DNA of 64,000 bases. Origin: Spirochaetaceae bacterium. Its GTDB lineage: Bacteria > Spirochaetota > Leptospiria > Leptospirales > Leptonemataceae. Where the stretch lies: NCBI GenBank assembly GCA_002730875.1, contig PCBI01000014.1, positions 1 to 64,000 of the forward strand. Direction: 5' to 3'. A model generated the notes under the pieces. It searched no databases. It was given only the letters and a program-made list of their open reading frames with translations, and was not told the DNA's origin. The position numbers and the translations under genes were made by a program. Positions 45,607 through 54,022 of this stretch are shown one piece after another (position 1 is the stretch's first letter; every line of letters starts with the position of its first letter).

Positions 45607-45984
45607 CTATATCCCGAGGTTCTTCTTGATCGCCGTCAGAGTTTCGGGCAAGACCGGCTTCACAAGATAGTCCCGGACAAAAGGACTGGCCAGCGCCTGT
45701 TTGCGGTCCCTTTCATCCACCGAGGAGGTGACAACATAAATCTGCATATTCTCTGCGGATGCAAAAGGATGTAAGGAGTCCAGGAATTCCCAGCCATCCA
45801 TTACAGGCATATTCAGATCCAGAAAGATTACGTAATGGGCAGAGGGCCTGTATTGAGGACGTAAAACATCCAGTGCCTCTTTTCCCTGCCGGTACGTCTC
45901 TGGCTGCGGATAATCGCATATATCCAGGAAGCGCTCCAGCAGGGTTACCGTTACCGGGTCGTCATCGATTACTATAACCGTCAT
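45607..45984 (-). CDS. Single-domain CheY-like response regulator
   Basis: About 125 residues from ATG 45984 (MTVIVIDDDPVT); the open frame to 46023 lies inside the upstream gene. The receiver shows IDDDP, phospho-acceptor D56 in FLDLNMPVMDGWE, T in VVTSS and K in YLVKP. It has no output domain and resembles Rcp1-type regulators. Its start overlaps the 3' end of the sensor gene by 23 bp, so the two are a two-component pair. Confidence 0.92.
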   Translation of the reverse strand: MTVIVIDDDPVTVTLLERFLDICDYPQPETYRQGKEALDVLRPQYRPSAHYVIFLDLNMPVMDGWEFLDSLHPFASAENMQIYVVTSSVDERDRKQALASPFVRDYLVKPVLPETLTAIKKNLGI

Positions 45985-47482
45985 TGTTTTCGACCTGTTG
46001 CGATTTTTCGATAATCTCTCCAATAATGGAGTCCAGCTCTTGCGCAGATTTGGCGATTGATTGCAAGACCCAGCGCCGCTGCTGATCGGAATTCGCTTCC
46101 ATTTTCAAAAGTTCGATCAGGCCCATAAGTCGGGCGAGTGGAGCCCGCACAACGTGGGATTGAATCCAGGCAATCTCGCGAAGCCGGCCATTCTGTTCTT
46201 CCAGCTTATGCATGTAATCAATTCGTTGTGATATATCGCGTCCGTAGGCAAAAACATGACCGTCCAGACCAAAGACTGCGGAAGAAGTCCAGGAAATCCA
46301 TCGATAGTCGCCATCTCGGGTAAGGTAGCGGTTTATGAAGCCCCGTGCCCGGCGTTCGCCAGTTATGGTTTCTGCGTATTCTTCCTGAGTGCGGTTCCGG
46401 TCATCCGGGTGAAGAAACTCGGTGAATGGTCGGGATGTGAGTTCATCGGCCGAGAATCCCAGCGTTCTGGAGAAGGCAGGGTTCACTTTTTCAAAGCGGC
46501 CCGCTGTGCCCGCCACAGCCATCAGGTCGGGCGCGCCTTCGAAGAGAAAACGCATCTCTTCTTCCTTTTGCTTTCGCAGGATTTCTCGAGCCAGGAACTC
46601 CCTTAGAGCCTGATACACCTGACGTTCTTCATATGCTGGCCGTACTCGTTTATGATCCAGAAAGACCAGGGCACCGGTAAGTCCGGCAGCATTCAATGGG
46701 ATTCCGGTTCCGCATTTCAACCCGGCCTCCCGGGCTGCTTCATTCCGTAGAAACCATTGGTTGGTGCCCAGATTGTCCCAGACGGTAACGTCGTCGTTCC
46801 TGGCTACGTGTCCGGGAAGCCCTGTTCCATGAGGAAAGGAGATCTCATCGCCTGAAATCTCATAGAACCGGCGCCCGTGCGGCTCCCTTGTATGATGCGC
46901 TACGAGTCGATGGCTGTTCTGATGCGAAAGCCAGAGTTCTGAAGCGCTGAAATGGCCAAATTCATTCAAATAGGCGAGAACATCTTGCAGGGTTGCGACC
47001 AGCGTGCTGTCCGTTGTGAAGAAGGAACCGACATCATGCAATACAGACTTTTTTATCTCCTCCAGAGGACCTCGCCGCTCGCTATCTCCGCAAAGCCGCA
47101 AGACTCCGTACTTGAATGTGCCGGGAGGTTCCGGGGCGGGGGACGTTTTCCAGATTGCCTCCAGAAGGCCTCCATTGGCCAGGGTAGCCCCGGACGAGGA
47201 GCGAAAGCTGATTTGTCGGCTGCGCCGGTTTTCCTCGCCGGATTGGATAACCTGACGGACTTCGGTGCGGAACTCCGACGCAACGCATTGCAGGAACCGC
47301 TCCAGGGTTACGGGGTTTTCCGTTTCTTCGAGTCCTAGAAGCTTGCCTGTGTCACCGCTCCATCGGATCAGATCGTTGCGTGAATCGTGCTCCCAGAGCC
47401 CCTGCAACGCCCACTCGGCGACTTCTTGCTCCAGATTTCGAAGCCATGATATGTGTTCCGCTCCGGCCATAAGTCCGATCAC
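45962..47482 (-). CDS. PAS-GAF-PAS sensor protein ending after the DHp region, no ATPase domain
   Basis: A 506-residue protein (GTG start; ATG 47470 is an alternative). It contains an N-terminal PAS-like region (about 20-135), a GAF-like region (about 145-300), a PAS with PAC (about 308-425; ISWTSSAVFGLDGHVFAYGRDISQ) and a DHp-like helix pair with a phospho-acceptor His near 443 (WIQSHVVRAPLARLMGLIELL). The protein stops about 60 residues later: the HATPase_c domain with N, G1 and G2 boxes is missing. The paired CheY-like gene follows. It may be a phosphotransfer or split-kinase component. Confidence 0.85.
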   Translation of the reverse strand: MIGLMAGAEHISWLRNLEQEVAEWALQGLWEHDSRNDLIRWSGDTGKLLGLEETENPVTLERFLQCVASEFRTEVRQVIQSGEENRRSRQISFRSSSGATLANGGLLEAIWKTSPAPEPPGTFKYGVLRLCGDSERRGPLEEIKKSVLHDVGSFFTTDSTLVATLQDVLAYLNEFGHFSASELWLSHQNSHRLVAHHTREPHGRRFYEISGDEISFPHGTGLPGHVARNDDVTVWDNLGTNQWFLRNEAAREAGLKCGTGIPLNAAGLTGALVFLDHKRVRPAYEERQVYQALREFLAREILRKQKEEEMRFLFEGAPDLMAVAGTAGRFEKVNPAFSRTLGFSADELTSRPFTEFLHPDDRNRTQEEYAETITGERRARGFINRYLTRDGDYRWISWTSSAVFGLDGHVFAYGRDISQRIDYMHKLEEQNGRLREIAWIQSHVVRAPLARLMGLIELLKMEANSDQQRRWVLQSIAKSAQELDSIIGEIIEKSQQVENNDGYSNR

Positions 47483-47784
47483 GATTTCCCGAAAAATGAT
47501 TCATTACGCATTTCATGTCGTTTGCCTTCTGTCTCGGTCCGGTTGTCCTGCGCGACCCTACTTGATTCTACTTCTTCAGATCCGTCAATACCGTATTTTT
47601 TGTCGAGGCTCTGGCGCAACGAATTGGAATCACCCGGGCGCGCTGGCAGAGGGATCCTGAATTGATTGCGTACGCATCTCTTGCTCTTAGAGTCCGGCTT
47701 TCTGCCTTCAGATATCCGCTCTCCCTTCGAAACGGATCTGTGAATTATTCTTGATTCGCTGATCCAGCAAGGCAGAAAAATGAG
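47483..47784. other. Divergent intergenic region with a palindrome
   Basis: About 300 bp between the sensor gene (minus) and the alpha/beta hydrolase (plus). TGCGTACGCA at 47667-47676 is a perfect 10-bp palindrome, and might be an operator. No coding frame is supported. Confidence 0.35.
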
Positions 47785-48705
47785 ATGCGAATTCCGGAAC
47801 ACAAGAAAACCGCCACCATAGGCTCGGTAACGCTCTCCTACGTCCATTACACCCCTGCGACGCAGGAACAGTCAACGGGCCTGAGCGCCCATTCTGAGAA
47901 TCTCACGGAGCATCCCCTGGTGCTACTGCATGGCTGGCCGGAAGCGTCGCATAGCTGGAAAGGCGTGGTGGATGCTCTTCTGGGGTCCGGGTTTTCTCGT
48001 TCCATTATCTGCGTGGACTTAAAAGGACTGGGTCATAGCTCGCGGTCTCTGGACTGGAAAACCTACAAAAAGCAGACCATGGCCTCGGAAGTCATGGGTC
48101 TTCTGGATCAATTGCAAATTCAGCGCTTTGACCTGGTCGGGCACGATTGGGGAGGAGTGGTAGCTCAAGAACTTGCCATTCAATGGCCGGAAAATGTGCG
48201 TAAGCTCGTAATCAGCAATATTTCGCTCATAACGCATCTGGAGGGACTGCGAAGGGGGCGCGAAACAAAGCAGGGTATCTTCGACGTAGATTGGTACCAG
48301 AGTTTCCAGCAAACAGACCTACCGGCTCAACTGATTCCGGGCAAGGAAGAGACCTTTCTACGATATTTTCTGCGCTCGCCGGAAGGAGTGCCGTCGATTC
48401 CAGAAGAGTCCATTCATGAGTCTATAGAGTGCTACAGAATTCAGGGCACTCCCGCCGCTGCATCCTATTGGTATAGAACATTGCCCTACGATACGCGACG
48501 CTGGCTTACACTTCGCAAGCATCGATTCGAAATGCCGACCTTGCTACTCTACGGAACCAGAGATCCCATCATTAACATGAACTATGTGGAGGGTTTTGAA
48601 GAGAGCTTTCCCAACGGCAAACTGGTGGAACTGGACGCTGGGCATTTCTGTCATGAGGAGCGGCCCGGCGAGTTTGCCCGGGCCCTGAGGGATTTACTGG
48701 ATTAG
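47785..48705 (+). CDS. Alpha/beta hydrolase (epoxide hydrolase/haloalkane dehalogenase-like)
   Basis: A 306-residue protein with HGWPEASHSW (oxyanion hole HGxP), nucleophile Asp in GHDWGG, acid residue in LLYGTRDPI and catalytic His in DAGHF. The HGWP/GHDWGG pair is typical of epoxide hydrolases and related Asp-nucleophile hydrolases. The lid contains Trp/Tyr-rich segments (SYWYRTLPYDTRRW). No signal peptide, so cytoplasmic. The substrate is unknown. The start codon lacks a strong ribosome site. Confidence 0.87.
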   Translation: MRIPEHKKTATIGSVTLSYVHYTPATQEQSTGLSAHSENLTEHPLVLLHGWPEASHSWKGVVDALLGSGFSRSIICVDLKGLGHSSRSLDWKTYKKQTMASEVMGLLDQLQIQRFDLVGHDWGGVVAQELAIQWPENVRKLVISNISLITHLEGLRRGRETKQGIFDVDWYQSFQQTDLPAQLIPGKEETFLRYFLRSPEGVPSIPEESIHESIECYRIQGTPAAASYWYRTLPYDTRRWLTLRKHRFEMPTLLLYGTRDPIINMNYVEGFEESFPNGKLVELDAGHFCHEERPGEFARALRDLLD

Positions 48706-48750
48706 CGTCCCGGGTCCCGGGAGAACCCGGGCTCGGAGCTTGTGCTTCGT

Positions 48751-51015
48751 TTACTTGATCGCCTCTTGAATCTTCGTCAGCAGTTCCTCGTTGCCCTTCT
48801 TTACGAAGGCGGGGGGAGTGCCGATGGGCGCATCAATGGTTTTTGTCAGGCCATCCTTACCTGCCTCGAATGATTCGCCGGTGAAGATATGCACCCATTG
48901 TCCTTCCGGGAAGTAAACCTGCTTCGTGGTATCGCCCTCATCAACCACAGGCGCTACCAGGATTTCCGATCCCAGTAGAAACTGCTCATAGTGGATGTTG
49001 TAGGTGTTTCGATCCTCCGGATAATGGAAGAAAAGAGGCCGGACGACCGGCCATCCAAGGGTCTCTGCTTCTTCGAATAGTTGCTTTCTGTAATCGAATA
49101 GCGCTGTGTATACCTTTGCGAATTTCGCAAAATGTTCAAGTGTTTCCTCGTCTGAATGAAACTGATGGTTCTCTTCCGGTCGGTTGCCTTCATGGGTTCG
49201 GAACACCGCATTGAAAGCGGAAAGCTCGGTCCATCGGAGGAATAGTTCTTTGGATCGATGGTAATCCGCAATGGGATTGGTGATGGTGGTATAGCCCCCA
49301 ATATCCGAGTGATTCAGGCTGTAGCCGGATAGGCCGCTGGAAACCAGTCCAGTAATGGCAGTTTTGATTCCATCGTATTTGTCCCAGCTAACCAGTTGGT
49401 CGCCCAGCCAGAACAGAGTAGAGAACTCGGGGCTTCGCGTGAATCCGCTTCGTGTGAAGAAAACGATATCTTCGCGCCCGGCTTCCTGAATGGCTTCCCG
49501 GTTGATTCGCGCCCATACTTCTGGATAGCGGTTATGATAGGTGGCCGGAGACTCCCCGGAGTACAGCACCGCATCGAAGGGCAGAGCTTCGCCGAAGTCT
49601 GCCATCCAGCCCGCGGAGCCCACGGCTATCAGTTCTTCCTTGATAATGGATTTGATCCACGCCACCGCCTCCGGGTTCGTCAGGTCCAGAAGGCCTGCAT
49701 GGAAATCGGTATTAAGGATCAGATAGGGTTCCCCTTCCTGGGTTTTAATCAGATAGCCGTTATCTTTGGCTTCTTCGAATAGATTTCTGCGAATGTTATC
49801 TTTAAGATCGCCAATGTCGGCGATGAACGGGTTAATGTAGGTGAGTACTCGAATCTCGTCTTCGTTCAAGTCCGCTACCAATTGGTCCCAGTTTGGATAC
49901 CGGTCCTTATCCAGTTCCCAGTTCCACCACAATTGCTTGCCGAAATTGGTCTTGCGCTGGCCCACCCAGTCCTGCAGCCAGAAACCAGCCAGGGGAGTAT
50001 CGTTTTTCTGCAGTTGAGCAAGCTTTTCGCGAACCACGTCGGTGCCGCCCTGCATTCCGATAACGGCCCCCTTATGAAGCCAGTCCGGCAGCGCCTTCAT
50101 TCGCCCGGTGTATTCCGTGGCTGCTGTAACCAGATCCCCTGGAGTTTTTCCGTAGTAGACTTCGCCCATCAGTCGCGGGGAAGCCACTTCCACCACGGTG
50201 TAATTGTCTTTTCGCATATCGAATACCGAGTACTCGTAGTTCATCAGCATCAGCGATTGCATTCGACTGGTAATGAAGTGAGGTACCCCGGCATAACTGG
50301 TATGCCAGTCTCCGCCGGCTCCGGCTGTGATGTTTGCGCCGGTGGTGATGGGCTCGGCGCCCCGGCCAATGCCCTGTTCCTGAACAAGAATGGGCAGTCG
50401 TTTGCCTTTTAGATTGAAGTACGTGAATTGCTCTCCGAAGCCAAAGTACCCTTCTTCTTCGCTGGACTCCAGAAACAGAAAGGTGCGATTCGATTTCTCG
50501 AAGGCCTGCACTTCTACGAGCATTCGTGTATCTGTTGCCGGGATGAACCGCATCTGATAGGCAATGCGGCTATCGTCCGGGCATACAAAGCTACCCCGAA
50601 TCAGGATCGTATCCGGAGCTTTTCGCTCTGAGATGGATTCTACGATTTGATCGGTACAGATCTCCTCGAATTCTTCTTCTATCGTGAAAGATCCCCTGGA
50701 CTCATGGATGGCCATATTGGCTCGGCCTGTGCCCGCCAGAGATTTGCCGGGAAGGGAGGAGAATACAACGTGATTGGGATCGGCCAGGTTTCGAACAATG
50801 AGCTGGCTCTTATCTTCGGCGTTCACTACTTCCAGAGTGAACTGGCCCGCGGTATAGGTAGTGCTTTGCTTTAACCCCTCTCCCGAGATATGACCGGGTT
50901 CAATTTGCGGATGCGGGTCCCGGAGCCAGAAATATAGGCCGGCAATAATTGCAATGATTAGAAGGCCGCCACCCAGAGCCTTCTTGTTTTCCCGAATCCT
51001 GGTCATGATCCCCAT
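48751..51015 (-). CDS. GH31 alpha-glycosidase, membrane-anchored, YihQ-like
   Basis: A 754-residue glycoside hydrolase family 31 enzyme. It begins with a basic residue cluster and one hydrophobic helix (about 13-31), so it is anchored in or exported across the inner membrane. GH31 signatures: GFWLQDWVGQR, the nucleophile Asp in GWMADFGEALP, an acid/base region LFWLGDQLVSWD, and SGYSLNHSDIGGY. The WMADFGE and QDW...GKQLWWNW segments match YihQ-type enzymes, which include sulfoquinovosidases, but substrate cannot be assigned. AGGTGGAG lies before the ATG. Confidence 0.88.
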   Translation of the reverse strand: MGIMTRIRENKKALGGGLLIIAIIAGLYFWLRDPHPQIEPGHISGEGLKQSTTYTAGQFTLEVVNAEDKSQLIVRNLADPNHVVFSSLPGKSLAGTGRANMAIHESRGSFTIEEEFEEICTDQIVESISERKAPDTILIRGSFVCPDDSRIAYQMRFIPATDTRMLVEVQAFEKSNRTFLFLESSEEEGYFGFGEQFTYFNLKGKRLPILVQEQGIGRGAEPITTGANITAGAGGDWHTSYAGVPHFITSRMQSLMLMNYEYSVFDMRKDNYTVVEVASPRLMGEVYYGKTPGDLVTAATEYTGRMKALPDWLHKGAVIGMQGGTDVVREKLAQLQKNDTPLAGFWLQDWVGQRKTNFGKQLWWNWELDKDRYPNWDQLVADLNEDEIRVLTYINPFIADIGDLKDNIRRNLFEEAKDNGYLIKTQEGEPYLILNTDFHAGLLDLTNPEAVAWIKSIIKEELIAVGSAGWMADFGEALPFDAVLYSGESPATYHNRYPEVWARINREAIQEAGREDIVFFTRSGFTRSPEFSTLFWLGDQLVSWDKYDGIKTAITGLVSSGLSGYSLNHSDIGGYTTITNPIADYHRSKELFLRWTELSAFNAVFRTHEGNRPEENHQFHSDEETLEHFAKFAKVYTALFDYRKQLFEEAETLGWPVVRPLFFHYPEDRNTYNIHYEQFLLGSEILVAPVVDEGDTTKQVYFPEGQWVHIFTGESFEAGKDGLTKTIDAPIGTPPAFVKKGNEELLTKIQEAIK

Positions 51016-51174
51016 GTTACTCCACCTGATGAAAAGATGCCAGAATCAAAGCCAGTGCGTTCTTCCTGTCAAACAGGTTTACACTGTCTGGAACGACGGG
51101 CGCATGGTAAACCCATGACCGAAATCAGTTCCCATTCCGTCCGCTATCAGAGCGGAGGGCCGCACCACTCATTT

Positions 51175-51714
51175 ATGCGAAAGGCCGTGCTGCTGGATAG
51201 AGACAAAACACTGAACGCTGATCCCGGTTACTTGAATGATCCCGACAAAGTGGAGTTACTCCCCGGCGTTGTCCAGGGGTTGTCCAAACTACAGGCCGCC
51301 GGCTATATGTTTATGGTGCTCACCAATCAATCCGGAGTGGGAAGGGGACTGATTAGCCCGGAGCAGCTATATGCCGTGAACCGGCGCCTTCTGGAGCTGC
51401 TGCAGAGGGATCATATACGTATAGAGCGCATCTATTTTTGTCCTCATGTGGACGCGGATGACTGCCATTGCCGAAAACCCGGGCCCGGGATGGTAGATGC
51501 GGCGCTAAACGAATTTCAGCTGGATCCAGCCCATTGCTGGCTGGTGGGCGATCGGCTCCGGGACCTGGCCTGCGGCGAGCACCGGGGGGTTCCTGGGATT
51601 CTAATCGGTGATGAGGAGGGCCCGGAAGAGCGATGGAGGCCATCAGCGCCTGAAACGCTCAAGCATCATGTGGCCAACCTTTCCGAAGCCGCGGATCGAA
51701 TCCTGCAAGTCTAG
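51175..51714 (+). CDS. gmhB: D,D-heptose 1,7-bisphosphate phosphatase-like (HAD-IIIA)
   Basis: About 179 residues from ATG 51175 (MRKAVLLDRDKTLN); earlier in-frame ATGs at 51115 and 51037 lack family character. HAD motif I is D-R-D-K-T (D8, D10); TNQSG is motif II; the zinc site CPHVDADDCHCRKPGPG is diagnostic of GmhB-type enzymes; VGDRLRDLACG is motif IV. It removes the C7 phosphate during ADP-heptose synthesis for lipopolysaccharide. No heptose kinase is adjacent. Confidence 0.9.
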   Translation: MRKAVLLDRDKTLNADPGYLNDPDKVELLPGVVQGLSKLQAAGYMFMVLTNQSGVGRGLISPEQLYAVNRRLLELLQRDHIRIERIYFCPHVDADDCHCRKPGPGMVDAALNEFQLDPAHCWLVGDRLRDLACGEHRGVPGILIGDEEGPEERWRPSAPETLKHHVANLSEAADRILQV

Positions 51715-51913
51715 AAAGCTCCCGGGACCAACTCGCTGACCGTACCACTGGGCCCGGTTCCATGGCCGGTGCCGACGGAAATTATGCTTGCCCGGTTAAC
51801 ACTCAATGTGTTTCCTATCGGAAAGGTAGGGATTGCTCCCTGGGAGCTCCCATCTCCGGGAACCTGACGGGAATTGGGCAACCGGTCTGTAGCATTATTT
51901 GGAGCGCAATACA

Positions 51914-52426
51914 ATGGGTGAAAAGAGCACATTTAAGCCGGACTTTCCGGAGCAGCTGGATGAAAACACGGTGCGGGCCACCGCATTTCTCGTCTTTTTG
52001 ACTGCAGTGGCGGGTCTGGTGACTCAAAACTGGCTGGTGTTGGCCTTCCTGGTCTATGAGTTCCTGGGTAGGCTCATCTACGGCCCCGGGCTCTCTTTGC
52101 AGGTGGCGCTGGCTCGGGCGTTGATCATCAAGCCTCTGAAAAAGCCATTCCGTCCTACTCCCGGCGCTCCCAAGCGATTTGCCCAGTTCGTGGGCGCAGT
52201 GTTTTCTGTGGCAGCCCTGGTTTCGGCGCTTCTGGGAGCAACACTGGTGTCGCAGGTTCTTCTGGGCATCCTGGTATTCTTTTCCTTTCTGGAATTCTCG
52301 GTAGGCTTCTGCGCGGCCTGCTTCCTGTTTGCGCAGGCCATCCGGCTGGGACTGGTAAGCGAGAAGTATTGCGAGGTATGCGTTGTGCGCTATGACATCC
52401 CCAGGGGTTTTGATCCTTCCATCTGA
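51914..52426 (+). CDS. DUF4395 membrane protein
   Basis: A 170-residue protein from ATG 51914 (GGAGCG upstream; the earlier TTG at 51899 is unlikely). It begins with a soluble segment and has four hydrophobic helices in two pairs. The Cys-containing SVGFCAACFLFAQ and EKYCEVCVV near the C-terminus match DUF4395, a family often found beside thioredoxin or rhodanese genes, though none is adjacent here. Confidence 0.85.
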   Translation: MGEKSTFKPDFPEQLDENTVRATAFLVFLTAVAGLVTQNWLVLAFLVYEFLGRLIYGPGLSLQVALARALIIKPLKKPFRPTPGAPKRFAQFVGAVFSVAALVSALLGATLVSQVLLGILVFFSFLEFSVGFCAACFLFAQAIRLGLVSEKYCEVCVVRYDIPRGFDPSI

Positions 52427-52551
52427 ATTTTTGGCTCAGTGGCCCGCAGTGGACTCTCCGTCCGCTGCTCCTCTTCGTCGGTTACGGTTCTGAGGCCGCC
52501 TGGAAATCTGCTTTACCAGCCACCCGGAACAGAATTCCTAGAGATGCTTGC

Positions 52552-52594
52552 GGACTGACAGCTTTGCCGAAAAGCATGGTCAGTCCCTTTCTTT
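52552..52594 (+). terminator. Two-stem hairpin with T-rich tail upstream of fba
   Basis: GGACTGAC (52552-52559) pairs with GTCAGTCC (52579-52586), and inside it GCTTT (52561-52565) pairs with AAAGC (52571-52575). CTTTCTTT follows. It could terminate the DUF4395 transcript or act as a leader structure for the aldolase gene, whose ATG is 82 bp downstream. Confidence 0.6.
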
Positions 52595-52668
52595 AATCAG
52601 AATCGAAAGAATCAATAAAAGCAGCCCGATCGCGGTCTGGAAACCCGATGGGGACTCGGAGGATTATT

Positions 52669-53709
52669 ATGGCATTGGTGCCCATGCGACTACTTCTGGA
52701 TCATGCAGCGGAGAACGGCTACGGAATTCCCGCATACAACGTAAATAACCTGGAACAGGTACTGGCTATCATGAATGCGGCTGAAAAGACGGATAGCCCG
52801 GTCATTCTACAGGTAAGCCGTGGAGCCAGAAGCTATGCCGGGGAGAATTTCGTAAGACACTTGATTCTCGCTGCGGAAGAGACATGGCCCCATATTCCGG
52901 TGGCCCTCCACCAGGATCATGGCAACAGCCCGGCCACTTGCTACTCCGCTATTCGTATTGGATTCACCAGTGTGATGATGGACGGCTCCCTGAAAGAGGA
53001 CGCCAAGACACCTTCTGATTTCGAATACAACGTGGACGTAACCCGGGAAGTTACCCGGGTAGCTCACAGTCTGGGAGTGAGCGTAGAAGGAGAACTGGGA
53101 TGTCTGGGTTCCTTGGAAACTCTAACCGGCGACAAAGAAGACGGACATGGATTCGAAGGAACCCTTAGCCGCGAGCAGTTGCTGACCGATCCTTCCGAAG
53201 CGGAGCAGTTCGTAAAGGCAACCGGTGTGGACGCCCTGGCCGTTGCTATCGGCACAAGCCATGGCGCTTACAAGTTCCAGCAGAAGCCCACCGGCGAGGT
53301 GCTGGTCATCAAACGAATCCAGGAAATCAATGCAAAGCTACCCAATACGCATCTAGTAATGCACGGAAGCTCCTCCGTGCCGGAAGACCTGCTCAAGAAG
53401 ATCAACGAATTCGGCGGTCAGATTCCGGAAACCTATGGTGTGCCCGTAGAAGAAATCCAGAAAGGCATTAAATCCGGCGTTAGAAAGGTAAACATCGATA
53501 CTGATCTACGCCTTGCCTGGACCGCGGCAGTGCGCGAGGTGATGGCGACGGAGCCTTCGGAGTTCGATCCGAGGAAGTTCCTCAAGCCAGCCATTAAGGC
53601 CATGGAAGAGGTCTGCGCCGCCCGATTCCAGAGCTTCTGGACTGCGGGAAACGCCAGCAAAATCAAGCCAGTAAATCTGAGCGATTTTGCCAAAAAATAT
53701 GCGGCTTGA
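52669..53709 (+). CDS. fba: Fructose-bisphosphate aldolase, class II
   Basis: A 346-residue zinc-dependent aldolase from ATG 52669 (GGAGGA upstream; the earlier in-frame ATG at 52648 is unlikely). It cleaves fructose-1,6-bisphosphate to two triose phosphates. Zinc/active-site motifs: [39 protein letters not shown] and VNIDTDLR. The length is typical of the long class II (Calvin-cycle-type) subfamily. A rho-independent-like hairpin follows. Confidence 0.96.
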   Translation: MALVPMRLLLDHAAENGYGIPAYNVNNLEQVLAIMNAAEKTDSPVILQVSRGARSYAGENFVRHLILAAEETWPHIPVALHQDHGNSPATCYSAIRIGFTSVMMDGSLKEDAKTPSDFEYNVDVTREVTRVAHSLGVSVEGELGCLGSLETLTGDKEDGHGFEGTLSREQLLTDPSEAEQFVKATGVDALAVAIGTSHGAYKFQQKPTGEVLVIKRIQEINAKLPNTHLVMHGSSSVPEDLLKKINEFGGQIPETYGVPVEEIQKGIKSGVRKVNIDTDLRLAWTAAVREVMATEPSEFDPRKFLKPAIKAMEEVCAARFQSFWTAGNASKIKPVNLSDFAKKYAA

Positions 53710-54022
53710 GTTCTAACAGACCCGGGTTGTTTCAGGCTACCTCGGAGATCAAGTCTTGAAGCGAAGTAGCAATGAGTTGGGAGCCGTGGACTACACGGCT
53801 CTTTGCATATTCAGACTTCGAGCCGGAAGCCGCTCCGGGGCTCGGGGCGCTGTAGGTTTCGAGCCTCAGTACTAAAGGATGGAAATACTGTACTTGTCGG
53901 TGGAGGCCAGCTGGCTAGCATGAGTCTTCTCCGGGTCCGGATGACGGTTTCCGTTAAACGGGATGCTTTTTCCCTGAACCTGGAGATTCCGAAGCACGTC
54001 TAATAATGCCTGGCTTGTTATC
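53710..54022. other. Intergenic region between fba and the barrel protein gene
   Basis: About 313 bp. Apart from the fba terminator hairpin I see no gene or repeat. A promoter for the next gene should be in the second half, but no clear -35/-10 stands out. Confidence 0.4.
53781..53805 (+). terminator. Hairpin terminator after fba
   Basis: GAGCCGTG (53781-53788) pairs perfectly with CACGGCTC (53794-53801) around a GACTA loop; a short CTTT follows. It lies about 70 bp after the aldolase stop. Confidence 0.6.
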
